Assembly (NCBI RefSeq): GCF_947491795.1
Contig: NZ_CANLKW010000003.1
Location: 186,001-250,000 of the forward strand
Reading direction: 5' to 3'
Source of the DNA: an uncultured Roseobacter sp.
GTDB lineage: Bacteria; Pseudomonadota; Alphaproteobacteria; Rhodobacterales; Rhodobacteraceae
DNA: 64,000 nt
Shown here: positions 1 to 7,653 of the stretch, piece by piece
Numbering within the stretch: the first letter of the stretch is position 1
Layout: each line of letters starts with the position of its first letter
Notes under the pieces: generated by a model
Seen by the model: only the letters and a program-made list of their open reading frames with translations
The model's database searches: none
Told to the model about the DNA's origin: nothing
Program-made: the position numbers and the translations under genes

Positions 1-166
1 CCAGGTCAACAGCGCCAAAATCCACATCGACGTCTGCTTCTGCACCGGCACCCAGAAGACTGCCGCCAATGAGCAGCAAAAGAGCTTCCAGCGCGAGCAA
101 CCCAAAAAGCAGCGCGAGCGAAAGTGTAAACGGAACAAGGGGTTCCGTCAGAAACAGGTCGAACAT
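1..166 (-). CDS. YqiJ-like (DUF1449) membrane protein, N-terminal part
   Basis: Only the first 55 residues are in the window; the gene runs off the left edge. The start is the ATG whose complement lies at 164-166. The protein begins MFDLFLTEPLVPFTLSLALL and is strongly hydrophobic from about residue 10 to 45 (Leu-rich, ending LLIGGSLLGAGAE). An acidic stretch with alternating Val and Asp follows. This pattern resembles the N-terminus of the YqiJ/DUF1449 family of inner-membrane proteins, which often sits beside a flotillin-like protein. The family call rests on N-terminal resemblance only, because the diagnostic C-terminal domain is outside the window. Confidence 0.5.
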   Translation of the reverse strand, partial: MFDLFLTEPLVPFTLSLALLFGLLALEALLLLIGGSLLGAGAEADVDVDFGAVDL

Positions 167-186
167 AACCCGGCCTTTCAATTGTG

Positions 187-203
187 TACTGTGGTATACA
201 GTA
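187..203. promoter_or_regulatory. GntR/FadR-like operator (inverted repeat)
   Basis: TACTGT-GGTAT-ACAGTA is a perfect 6-bp inverted repeat with a 5-bp spacer. The centre contains GTATAC, the core typical of GntR/FadR-type sites. It lies 20 bp upstream of the minus-strand YqiJ-like start and about 480 bp upstream of dadA, so it could act on either promoter. No GntR gene is adjacent. The assignment is by pattern only. Confidence 0.35.
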
Positions 204-477
204 TATAGGTTCTCACAGTTCCGTTACAAGACGACGCCGGCACCATAGGGCCCGGACGACGACACAAACAGGCAAAATTAGTCGGTATTGTGTCAAAACG
301 TCAGGTATTTTTGCAAACCGCCACGAACAGGTCAAAACCCCTTCATGCACATGCTTAACCAGACGCCTGACAGGGATGGCCGGTGCCCGGACGTCACCGA
401 GCAGGCATCACGCTGCAGGCACCGGCAAAGATTTCAGTTGATCGAATCAATGCGCTGGTCTAACGCCCGGAACAGCA

Positions 478-652
478 TTGGCTATGCCGGGAGAAGACGG
501 ATATCCGTCGCCGAAGGAGCAACCGCCCCGGAAACTCTCAGGTCCCAGGACCGGCACAGCCAGAACACTCCGGAAAGCGGCCCGAAAGGGTCCACCGTAG
601 GAGAAAGCCCGGTATCGGGTGAAACTCTCAGGTTCCACGCACGGAGGGGGCA
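478..652 (+). promoter_or_regulatory. Tandem glycine riboswitch upstream of dadA
   Basis: Two glycine aptamers can be read in tandem. Aptamer 1 (about 484-553) has GCCGGGAGA, then GCCGAAGGAGCAA, then GGAAACTCTCAGG. Aptamer 2 (about 566-648) has ACCGTAGGAGAAA and GTGAAACTCTCAGG, closed by CTCCG...CGGAG. These are the conserved blocks of the gcvT-type glycine riboswitch. The element ends about 35 nt before the dadA start. Between them lie a short GCGG/CCGC hairpin and the ribosome binding site, so control of translation initiation or of early termination are both possible. The 204-477 stretch upstream holds no gene I can support and presumably carries the promoter. Confidence 0.93.
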
Positions 653-686
653 AGCGGCACAGTCCGCACGTGCGAGGAGAATTACT

Positions 687-1937
687 ATGTCCAGAGTTGC
701 TGTCATCGGCGCCGGTGTGACCGGCCTGACCACTGCCTATGAATTGCTTGACCGCGGTTTCGACGTCACTGTTTTTGACCGCAACCGCTATGCCGCAATG
801 GAGACCAGTTTTGCCAATGGCGGGCAGCTCTCGGCCTCGAACGCGGAAACATGGACGCAGTGGGGCACTGTGCTCAAAGGGTTGAAATGGATGCTTCAGG
901 CGGATGCGCCGCTTCTGGTGAACCCCGCTCCCACGCTTCACAAAATGCGCTGGATGGCAGAATTCCTGTCCAACATCCCGCACTACAAAGCAAACACCGT
1001 GGAAACCGTGCGTCTGGCAATTGCGGCCCGTTCTGTTCTGTTTGAAATGGCAGAGCGCGAGGGTATCGATTTCGATCTGGAACGCCGCGGCATCCTGCAC
1101 TTCTACGACCGGCAGAAAGATCTGGCGCACGCACGTAAAGTGAACCTCTTGCTGCGCGAAGGCGGCCTTGAGCGCCGCGAAGTTGGTGTGGACGAAATGC
1201 GCGAGATCGAGCCCACGCTGCACGGCGATCTGGTGGGAGGATTTCTGACGGAATCCGACAGCTCGGGGGACATCCACAAATTCACCATGGGTCTTGCCCG
1301 CGCCTGTGCCCGCCGCGGCGCAGAGCTGCGTTTTGGTAACAGCGTGGATCGTCTGGTCTCCAAAGATGGCAAGGTCCGCATTTCCGAAGGCAGCCTGCGG
1401 CATGAATTTGATGCGGTCGTCGTCAGTGCGGGTATCCAGAGCCGTGAGTTCGCGCGCCAGCTTGGGGATCGCGTCAACATTTATCCGGTCAAAGGATACT
1501 CGGTCACCGTGTCACTGGACGATGCCGAGAGCCAGGCAGCGGCCCCCTGGATCAGCCTGCTGGACGACCGGGCCAAGATCGTGGCCAGCCGTTTTGGCGC
1601 AAACCGCTTCCGGATCGCCGGTACAGCTGAATTCAACGGTGCAAACCGCGACATCCGCGCCGACCGCATCCGCCCGCTGACTGAATGGTGCGAGAAACAC
1701 TTCCCCGGTGTTTCGACCGAGAACGTGACCCCCTGGGCCGGACTGCGCCCGATGATGCCCTCCATGCTGCCGCGCGTTGGACGCGGCAATGCGCCGGGCG
1801 TTTTTTACAACACCGGTCACGGGCATCTGGGCTGGACACTTTCAGCAGCAACCGCGCGGATCGTGGCAGGCTGCGTGGCCGAAGCGCATGCGCCGGAAAC
1901 CTTTGCAGCCGCTGAGGTTACGGCCCGCGCAGCCTGA
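687..1937 (+). CDS. dadA: D-amino acid dehydrogenase (DadA-type FAD oxidoreductase)
   Basis: This is a 416-residue FAD-dependent dehydrogenase of the DadA family, which oxidatively deaminates D-amino acids (and in relatives glycine or sarcosine) and passes electrons to the respiratory chain. The dinucleotide-binding motif is at residues 7-13 (IGAGVTG), followed by the family hallmark ETSFANGGQLS. Near the C-terminus are GLRPMMPSMLPRVG and NTGHGHLGWTLS, the FAD-closing motifs of DadA. The chosen ATG has GAGGAGA six bases upstream; an open frame continues farther upstream but runs through the riboswitch. Control by a glycine riboswitch suggests that glycine, or an amine yielding it, is the relevant metabolite, so the annotated D-alanine specificity should be treated with caution. 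Confidence 0.88.
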   Translation: MSRVAVIGAGVTGLTTAYELLDRGFDVTVFDRNRYAAMETSFANGGQLSASNAETWTQWGTVLKGLKWMLQADAPLLVNPAPTLHKMRWMAEFLSNIPHYKANTVETVRLAIAARSVLFEMAEREGIDFDLERRGILHFYDRQKDLAHARKVNLLLREGGLERREVGVDEMREIEPTLHGDLVGGFLTESDSSGDIHKFTMGLARACARRGAELRFGNSVDRLVSKDGKVRISEGSLRHEFDAVVVSAGIQSREFARQLGDRVNIYPVKGYSVTVSLDDAESQAAAPWISLLDDRAKIVASRFGANRFRIAGTAEFNGANRDIRADRIRPLTEWCEKHFPGVSTENVTPWAGLRPMMPSMLPRVGRGNAPGVFYNTGHGHLGWTLSAATARIVAGCVAEAHAPETFAAAEVTARAA

Positions 1938-1949
1938 CCCCACGCTGAC

Positions 1950-1993
1950 CGGGCAGGCCGTATCTGACATCATCGCCAGGTACGGCCTGCCCG
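1950..1993. terminator. Bidirectional terminator between dadA and the glycosyltransferase
   Basis: A perfect 13-bp stem (CGGGCAGGCCGTA at 1950-1962 pairing with 1981-1993) encloses an 18-nt loop. It lies between the convergent 3' ends of dadA and the minus-strand glycosyltransferase. There is no strong U-tract, so it may act mainly as a 3' stabilising or bidirectional hairpin. Confidence 0.7.
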
Positions 1994-2019
1994 CAGCTCT
2001 CTCCCCGGAGCCTTGCTCT

Positions 2020-3048
2020 TCAGGCAGCGGCTGAAACCGCACCAGGCGGTGTTACCGCTTTTTCCCCGGACCTGGGCGACAGCAAAGCCAGCCACTGTGC
2101 GGCATACTCCTCTGCGCTTGTCCCCGCTCTGACAGAAGCCGGAATTTCTGTCTGGCCGACCTCGTCCAGCCGTTTTTCGAGCACCCGCGCCCAGGCTTCG
2201 GGCGTTCGCTGCGAAACAGCGGAAATACCGGGGGTAATCTGATCCCTGAGACCATCAACAGCTGATACAAGAACGGATCGCCCCGACGCACGCGCCTCCT
2301 GCGCCACGAGACCAAAGGCTTCCCATCGGGAAGGCATCGCAACGATATCAACCTGTGCATAGGCGGCAGTCAGATCATCTGTGTGGCCTTTGAAGGTGAT
2401 ACGGTGGTCTGCACCGGCGAGCATCTGCAGTCTGTCCTGCTCCTGACCATCGCCAAAAATAACAAGACGCGCCCGGGTGTCGGGGCACAGGCGAAATGCT
2501 TCGATCAGCGTGTCAAAACCCTTTTGCGGCTCAAGCCTGCCAAAAGCGCCGATCGTGCGACCACCGGGCCGTGGCGCCGGAATACCGGTCAGGGCCGACA
2601 TATCGACCTGAGGATGTATGACAGTCAGCGCGTCGTTCCGGACCAGAGCCCGGGTGCGCATCCATGCGGCCTGAGTGTGGCTTACGGCCACCACGTCATC
2701 AAAGAGCGAATACGCAACGCGCAGCATCGTGTGAAATCGCTTTTTCCGATTAACGTTTAATGCTGCAGACGCCGGGGTATAGCTGTGCTCGATGTGAATG
2801 ATCCGGGCCAGAGGGTTGAGCGCCCGCAGGGTAACGAGCGCCGGCAGGCCGCGCCAGCTGAGCGCAAGATGAGAGACGATGACATCCGCACCGATGTGGT
2901 CTGCGGACCACGAGCCGCGCCGCACGGTTCGCACGGTCTGATGCACCTGCGCGGACAACTCTGGCAGCGTCAGAAGGTGGTCAAGCATTCGCATTATGCC
3001 GCCCGGAGTACTGTCATCGATCAGATGTACAATTCTAATGCTTTTCAT
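2020..3048 (-). CDS. Glycosyltransferase family 4 (GT-B fold)
   Basis: A 342-residue GT-B glycosyltransferase, probably adding a sugar to the lipid-linked exopolysaccharide repeat on the cytoplasmic face. The N-terminal domain begins IRIVHLIDDSTPGGIMRML, typical of GT4 acceptor domains. The C-terminal half (about 180-300) has GAFGRLEPQKGFDTLIEAF, then LVIFGDGQE, then the nucleotide-sugar motif MPSRWEAFGLVAQEA with the paired Glu residues of the EX7E motif. It is the last gene of the minus-strand run flippase-GT2-GT2-GT4; its start is 16 bp after the stop of the preceding GT2 gene. Donor and acceptor sugars cannot be read from the sequence. Confidence 0.85.
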   Translation of the reverse strand: MKSIRIVHLIDDSTPGGIMRMLDHLLTLPELSAQVHQTVRTVRRGSWSADHIGADVIVSHLALSWRGLPALVTLRALNPLARIIHIEHSYTPASAALNVNRKKRFHTMLRVAYSLFDDVVAVSHTQAAWMRTRALVRNDALTVIHPQVDMSALTGIPAPRPGGRTIGAFGRLEPQKGFDTLIEAFRLCPDTRARLVIFGDGQEQDRLQMLAGADHRITFKGHTDDLTAAYAQVDIVAMPSRWEAFGLVAQEARASGRSVLVSAVDGLRDQITPGISAVSQRTPEAWARVLEKRLDEVGQTEIPASVRAGTSAEEYAAQWLALLSPRSGEKAVTPPGAVSAAA

Positions 3049-3064
3049 GGGTGAAATCTCCTTT

Positions 3065-4051
3065 TCAATATCCGGGACGGCTGGCGATCAGCCTTGCCGC
3101 ACAACGGACGGGCTTTGGACCCAGCACACGCAGAACTGCAGCGGCAGCAATGGTGACGCCGGATTTCAGCGGCTCTTCAAAAACGGGCCGTGTGGAACTG
3201 GCAAGCGCGCGCCGGATGAGAGGCCAGGCGTTGTCACCATCCATCGCACTGACCGCCCGACGGGCCAGATAACGCAGCTGGTACGCCCGCGCGGCCCCCA
3301 GGTGCGCGTCGAAAAAAGCAGGGTTAAACGGGCGCAGCTTCGCAATCATCAGCTCCCAGGCAGCCAGTTGCCTCTCGGTTGCAGATGAAAGTCCTTCGGG
3401 GTTGACCCGGTACCCTGTCAGCAGTCCGGGCACCCCCTCAATTTCCCAGTCCGTTGTGAGCATGAGCCGCAGCCAGCATTCAATATCCTCCGACTGACGG
3501 AACGTCTCGTCAAAGTACCAGTCGCGTCTGCTCTCTGTAGCGGGACGCCAGGCGATATCTGCCAGTGCCTGACGCCGCATGACCGCCGCCGATCCGTTGC
3601 CGACGGGGTTACGACACAGGACATGGCGCGCTGTGATGTTGCGCAGGCGGGGTTTCTGGGCCAGACCCGTCGGACGGGACTGTGCGTCGATAAATGCGGA
3701 TCCTGAAAAGCTGAGGCCGACATCCGGTGCGCTGTCCAAGTGGTTTACATGGGTCATCAGTTTGTCAGGCATCCAGACATCGTCGGCGTCGCAAAATCCG
3801 ACATATTCCCCGCGGGCCTGATCGATCCCGGTGTTGCGCGCACCGGCCAGTCCGCGGTTGGCCTGTGACAGAACGCGGATACGCGGGTCTGTCCTGAATG
3901 CATTTGCAACCTCCAGTGTGCTGTCGGCAGAGCCGTCATTGACGACGAGGATCTCAAAATCCTGAAAACTCTGTGCCAGCAGAGACAAAAGGGTTTCTGC
4001 AAGTGTCGTTTCACTGTTGAAAGCGGGTACAATAACAGAGGCTTTGGGCAT
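3065..4051 (-). CDS. Glycosyltransferase family 2
   Basis: A 328-residue GT-A glycosyltransferase. The chosen ATG, preceded by AAGGAC, starts MPKASVIVPAFNSETTL, the usual family beginning. An upstream GTG in the same frame would overlap the neighbouring gene and is rejected. Family signatures are VVNDGSADST (about residue 40) and FCDADDVW (DxD metal/nucleotide site, about residue 90). The C-terminal 100 residues form a helical tail ending ARLIASRPGY. It lies 14 bp downstream of a paralogous GT2 gene with the same architecture, so the two probably arose by duplication and add successive sugars. Confidence 0.85.
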   Translation of the reverse strand: MPKASVIVPAFNSETTLAETLLSLLAQSFQDFEILVVNDGSADSTLEVANAFRTDPRIRVLSQANRGLAGARNTGIDQARGEYVGFCDADDVWMPDKLMTHVNHLDSAPDVGLSFSGSAFIDAQSRPTGLAQKPRLRNITARHVLCRNPVGNGSAAVMRRQALADIAWRPATESRRDWYFDETFRQSEDIECWLRLMLTTDWEIEGVPGLLTGYRVNPEGLSSATERQLAAWELMIAKLRPFNPAFFDAHLGAARAYQLRYLARRAVSAMDGDNAWPLIRRALASSTRPVFEEPLKSGVTIAAAAVLRVLGPKPVRCAARLIASRPGY

Positions 4052-4065
4052 TGGTCTGTCCTTTA

Positions 4066-4986
4066 TCAGTGTGAAAAAAGCGCGCGTCGGGCTCGCCGGG
4101 GTAAAACGGAGACTGCCAGAGCGGCGAGCGCCGTAGCGCCCCCGCGGCGCAGCGGAAACAAAAACCCGGAGGCATCGCACCACAGGCCAGACGCGGTAAA
4201 ACGCAGGGCTTCCAGCCGTCCGGTATCAAGACGCAAAGCCCGCCGCGCCAGATACCGCAGGTACGCGGCCTCCTGCGCAGGTGCAGGTTCATATCCGAAC
4301 CGGCGGGCTGTGTGCAGCGCACTGCTGCGCCCTGCCCGCATCGCGTTCAGATCAGACGACAGGCCCGAGGGGCTGGTACGGTACCAAACGTGCAGGCTGC
4401 TGACCGGGTGCAGCTGGTGGCCGGCACCTGTAAAGCGGATCAGAAATTCCAGATCCTCGTTATGCACAATTTCTGGATCCAGCCCGCCGGTAGTCAGGAA
4501 AGCACCGCGCCTGACTGTCAGGTTCGACATTGTACAGACCGGGTTTTCCGCCAGCAGGTCCCTGATGCTTAGCGGGCGTTCCGGCACCTGCGAAACAGCC
4601 CGCCCATCGCCGGGTCTGGTACGGAAAAAACCGACACGTCCAAACGCGCCGGATACGCCGGGGCTGCGAAACAAATGGTTCAGCTCCTCAAGGCGACCGG
4701 CCAGCCACAGATCATCCGCATCACAGAAAGACAGCAGCGCACCGAGGGCCCGTGACGCACCAAAGTTGCGGGCATTGCTTGGTCCTTTCGACGGATTGCG
4801 CAACAACCGGATGCGACTGTCTTTCTGTGCTGCTCTGGCGACAATCTCTGCCGATCCGTCTGTGGCACCGTCATCAACGAACAACGCTTCCCAATCCGGC
4901 AATGTCTGCGCGCAGATGCTTTCGATGGTCTGCCCGATAACCTCTGCTTCGTTGAAAAATGGGACAATTACAGAAAACCGGGGCAT
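4066..4986 (-). CDS. Glycosyltransferase family 2 (paralogue)
   Basis: A 306-residue GT-A glycosyltransferase. The start ATG (MPRFSVIVPFFNEAEVIGQT) is preceded by AAGGGAGAGG; a longer in-frame start would extend into the flippase gene and is not used. Motifs: FVDDGATDGSAEIV (about 40) and SFCDADDLW (about 90). A helical C-terminal segment, including AAYLRYLARRALR, matches YQLRYLARRAVS of the downstream paralogue. The gene begins 1 bp after the flippase stop codon, which indicates translational coupling within one EPS operon. Confidence 0.85.
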   Translation of the reverse strand: MPRFSVIVPFFNEAEVIGQTIESICAQTLPDWEALFVDDGATDGSAEIVARAAQKDSRIRLLRNPSKGPSNARNFGASRALGALLSFCDADDLWLAGRLEELNHLFRSPGVSGAFGRVGFFRTRPGDGRAVSQVPERPLSIRDLLAENPVCTMSNLTVRRGAFLTTGGLDPEIVHNEDLEFLIRFTGAGHQLHPVSSLHVWYRTSPSGLSSDLNAMRAGRSSALHTARRFGYEPAPAQEAAYLRYLARRALRLDTGRLEALRFTASGLWCDASGFLFPLRRGGATALAALAVSVLPRRARRALFSH

Positions 4987-4987
4987 A

Positions 4988-6220
4988 TCAGCCTCTCCCT
5001 TGAAGGTGCGCCAGGCGCAGCGGAAAATGATAAAAGGCCGCACCCAGCATGATGATTGCCGATGTGATCAGGTAACCGGTGGCAACGGCCGTCAGACCGT
5101 GCGGTGCCAGAAGTGCCGTGTTGATCATCAGGCCGAGGGCCAGCAGAACGCTGACCGCCAGTTCATCGCCAGGCCGCCCACCGGACCGCAGCCAGCCCGC
5201 GACCGCGGACCAGATCACGGCAGGAAGGGCCGCAAGGCATAAAATCGAGACTACATGCGAGAATTCGCGCCACCCGTCGCCCAGCAGAAGCGGGACATAC
5301 CAAGGCGCCAGTGCGGCCTGGGCCACAACAACCGGCGTCAGGACGGCAAGTGTGATCCCCAGACCGTCTTTCAGCGCAGCACAGCGGTCGTCAGCGGCGC
5401 AAAGATGCGGAAAGAGAACGACGGAAAACGCCTGTGTGAATGAGGTTGCAAGCCCCAGTCCCGCATTGAAAGCCATGAAATAAATCCCAAGGCTTTCGGC
5501 ACCCAGCATTGCACCTACGATGAGTTTGTCCGCCTGCAGCCGCAGCACTTTGACGACTTCGACACCCAGCACCATCAGCCCATAGGTCCAGAACGGCCGC
5601 AGTGGCGCCTGCCCGGCACTCTGACACGCGGTCCAGGGCCGCAGACGGCGCATCAGTACAAGCCAAACGGGGGCCGCGACGATACGCGGCAGCACGAGCG
5701 CCAGGGGAGAGGGCCAGATCAGCGCCAGAAGAACCGTGGCAATGTTGGCCCCTGCGACCTGGGCCCCGGCAATTGCTGCCGTCTGCCGCAATTTGCCCTC
5801 GCGCATCGCCAGAGCCGCCTGGACCAGACCCGCTGGCATGAACAGATACTCCAGAGCCAGTAATCCCAGCAGCATTGCCAGCACTTCAAGGCCGCAGGCG
5901 GCCAGCACTACCGCTATCGCTGATTGCAGCAGAAACAGCCCCCCGCACCACCAGGTAAATATCCGCCGTGCGGTGTTGCAGCGCTGGTCCAACTCGTCCG
6001 GTGGGGAAGCTATGATGCGCTGCCCGACGCCATTTTCCGTCAGAGCCTTGAGGATGTCGCCCGCAGCCAGTGCTGCAGCGGCAACACCGATCACGGCAGG
6101 ATCCATCGTGCGGGCAATCACGACAACCACAAGCAGTCTTGTTGCCTTGCCTGCTGCTTCAGAGGCCGCATAGGACAGCAACTGCCCTGCGAAAACCGTT
6201 GTTGCGAAGATACCCGCCAT
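4988..6220 (-). CDS. Polysaccharide flippase (Wzx/MVF-type)
   Basis: A 410-residue, almost entirely hydrophobic protein with about 10-12 predicted transmembrane segments, of the oligosaccharide flippase (Wzx-like) family. The N-terminal segment FAGQLLSYAASEAAGKATRLLVVVVIARTMDPAVIGVAAAA matches the first two helices of this family. A family-typical segment ADKLIVGAMLGAESLGIYFMAFNAG lies near residue 230. Its expected role is to flip undecaprenyl-linked repeat units to the periplasmic face. It heads the minus-strand operon with two GT2 and one GT4 genes, and is divergent from the Wza-like gene across a 200-bp region carrying an EPS-type operator. Confidence 0.82.
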   Translation of the reverse strand: MAGIFATTVFAGQLLSYAASEAAGKATRLLVVVVIARTMDPAVIGVAAAALAAGDILKALTENGVGQRIIASPPDELDQRCNTARRIFTWWCGGLFLLQSAIAVVLAACGLEVLAMLLGLLALEYLFMPAGLVQAALAMREGKLRQTAAIAGAQVAGANIATVLLALIWPSPLALVLPRIVAAPVWLVLMRRLRPWTACQSAGQAPLRPFWTYGLMVLGVEVVKVLRLQADKLIVGAMLGAESLGIYFMAFNAGLGLATSFTQAFSVVLFPHLCAADDRCAALKDGLGITLAVLTPVVVAQAALAPWYVPLLLGDGWREFSHVVSILCLAALPAVIWSAVAGWLRSGGRPGDELAVSVLLALGLMINTALLAPHGLTAVATGYLITSAIIMLGAAFYHFPLRLAHLQGRG

Positions 6221-6325
6221 TACCCTGTCCGATCGTTAACCTGAAACCTGCACTGCTTCTAACGGAGGCAGTTTTCACTGTCCTGCGCGCTCCCGGACAC
6301 AAAAGAGGGCCGTTCGGGCAGCAGC

Positions 6326-6352
6326 CTATCCGTTTGGATGATCCGATCATCC
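6326..6352. promoter_or_regulatory. EPS-box (imperfect) overlapping a 17-bp palindrome
   Basis: CTATCC-GTTT-GGATGA (6326-6341) matches the TAYCC-N4-GGRTA repeat found at three other sites in this locus, with a weaker right arm. Its flank GCAGCCTATCC is identical to that at 10835-10845. From 6336 a perfect palindrome, GGATGATC-C-GATCATCC, runs to 6352. The site lies between the divergent flippase and Wza-like genes; its centre is about 87 bp upstream of the wza ATG. Confidence 0.55.
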
Positions 6353-6420
6353 CGATGACAGTATTCTGAAAAACGGACCTGCCGTGTATCTCCGGGGCAC
6401 ACCAATGGAGTACGTTAAAG

Positions 6421-7650
6421 ATGACCGGATTTTTGAAAAACAGCGTTATGAGCCTGGCCGCGGCCGCTACAGTTTCAGCATGTACAAGCATGCGCACCCC
6501 CGACAACATTGAACCTGTCGAAAGTGGCAAAGGGTATCAGTCCCAGTACAGAGAACCGGTTGTTGCCCGCAACTCGATGGAATTTCTGCAATCAAGCATG
6601 ATCAACGAAAGCACGTGTCTGCCAGAGGCCGGCGGAAGCCTCGATGTGATCCCGGCCAAGTGGTCGAGCCCGACACTGAATCCTTTGCTGGGAGAAAAGC
6701 TGTCGCGCAACGATATGGTTCAGGTCACCATCGACGGCGATAACGCCCTCAGCGGAACCTTTGTTGTGTCGCGTGACGGGACGCTCAAGCTGCCCTACCT
6801 GGGCGCGGTTCCGGCACAGGGACGCACCGCCGTCGACGTGGAGCGCATTCTGAGTGCGGCACTTGTATCTGCCGAGTTCTACAACCGCCCGCCCAGACTG
6901 ACAGTGCGCATCACGGATTTTGCCTCTGTAGTGGTTGGTGTGAAAGGCGCGGTTTTTGAGCCGCATGCGGTCGAGATTGGTGGCATCACCGGCGACGCTC
7001 TGGATGCGGGCCGTCAGAACGCGCTCGGCGCCTCAACCGAGGGGCGCAACCTGGCTGCGGCGCTGCGTGCGGCAGGTGGTGTGCGTCCCGATGCTGATCT
7101 TTCGTCGGTCGAACTGCACAGAGCCGGCCGCGTCTACCGGATGGATCTGCGCGGCGTGTTCGACGGCACCGACCCGACCGATATCATGATGCTCAGCGGC
7201 GATGAGATCGTCGTGAAAAGCCGCCATTGTTTTCAGGATGATCTGATGCGCCCTGGCCCGATCAGCCCGCCCGGCGTGTCTCTCTTTTTGTCCAACCTGA
7301 CCCAACCCGCTGCAGGTAATGCGGTCTCGGCCATTGGCCGCGAAGTCCGCCAGATGCCCTATGGCACACGTTTCATGCAGGCAGTCGTTGACAGTAACTG
7401 TGTCGGCGGAGCGAAAACAACGAATGCCAACCGCAGCGCGGTGCTCTTTTCGCGCAATCCCATCACAGGCGTGTCCGTGGTGATCGAGCGTGACATCGAG
7501 GATCTGTTGCGCCGCGGAGACAGGGACGACTTTGACCCCTATGTACTGCCCGGAGACGCCGTGGCCTGCTATGACAGCACCGTCACCGGTATCGCCGAAA
7601 TCGGCCGCGTCCTGGGGATTGTCGGCACGGGCCTGCTGATTGCTCAGTGA
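6421..7650 (+). CDS. Outer-membrane polysaccharide export lipoprotein (Wza-like)
   Basis: A 409-residue export protein. A lipoprotein signal peptide is visible: hydrophobic segment LAAAATVSAC with the lipobox Cys at residue 21. The polysaccharide export domain occupies about 85-170 (NDMVQVTIDGDNALSGTFVVSRDGTLKLPYLGAVPAQGRT), followed by SLBB-like beta-grasp repeats (RVYRMDLRGVFDGTDPTDIMMLSGDEIVV). It should form, with the Wzz-like protein encoded at 13.3 kb, the periplasm-spanning export channel. The ATG is the first in frame after the divergent promoter region. The stop lies 3 bp from the convergent kinase gene stop. The C-terminus ends in a hydrophobic segment (IGRVLGIVGTGLLIA) that could be a membrane or pore helix. 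Confidence 0.85.
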   Translation: MTGFLKNSVMSLAAAATVSACTSMRTPDNIEPVESGKGYQSQYREPVVARNSMEFLQSSMINESTCLPEAGGSLDVIPAKWSSPTLNPLLGEKLSRNDMVQVTIDGDNALSGTFVVSRDGTLKLPYLGAVPAQGRTAVDVERILSAALVSAEFYNRPPRLTVRITDFASVVVGVKGAVFEPHAVEIGGITGDALDAGRQNALGASTEGRNLAAALRAAGGVRPDADLSSVELHRAGRVYRMDLRGVFDGTDPTDIMMLSGDEIVVKSRHCFQDDLMRPGPISPPGVSLFLSNLTQPAAGNAVSAIGREVRQMPYGTRFMQAVVDSNCVGGAKTTNANRSAVLFSRNPITGVSVVIERDIEDLLRRGDRDDFDPYVLPGDAVACYDSTVTGIAEIGRVLGIVGTGLLIAQ

Positions 7651-7653
7651 GCA

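Noticed and set aside
288..686. In-frame upstream extension of the dadA open frame
   Set aside because: It runs through both glycine aptamers and has no protein resemblance; the ATG at 687 has a proper ribosome site and starts with the family's FAD motif.
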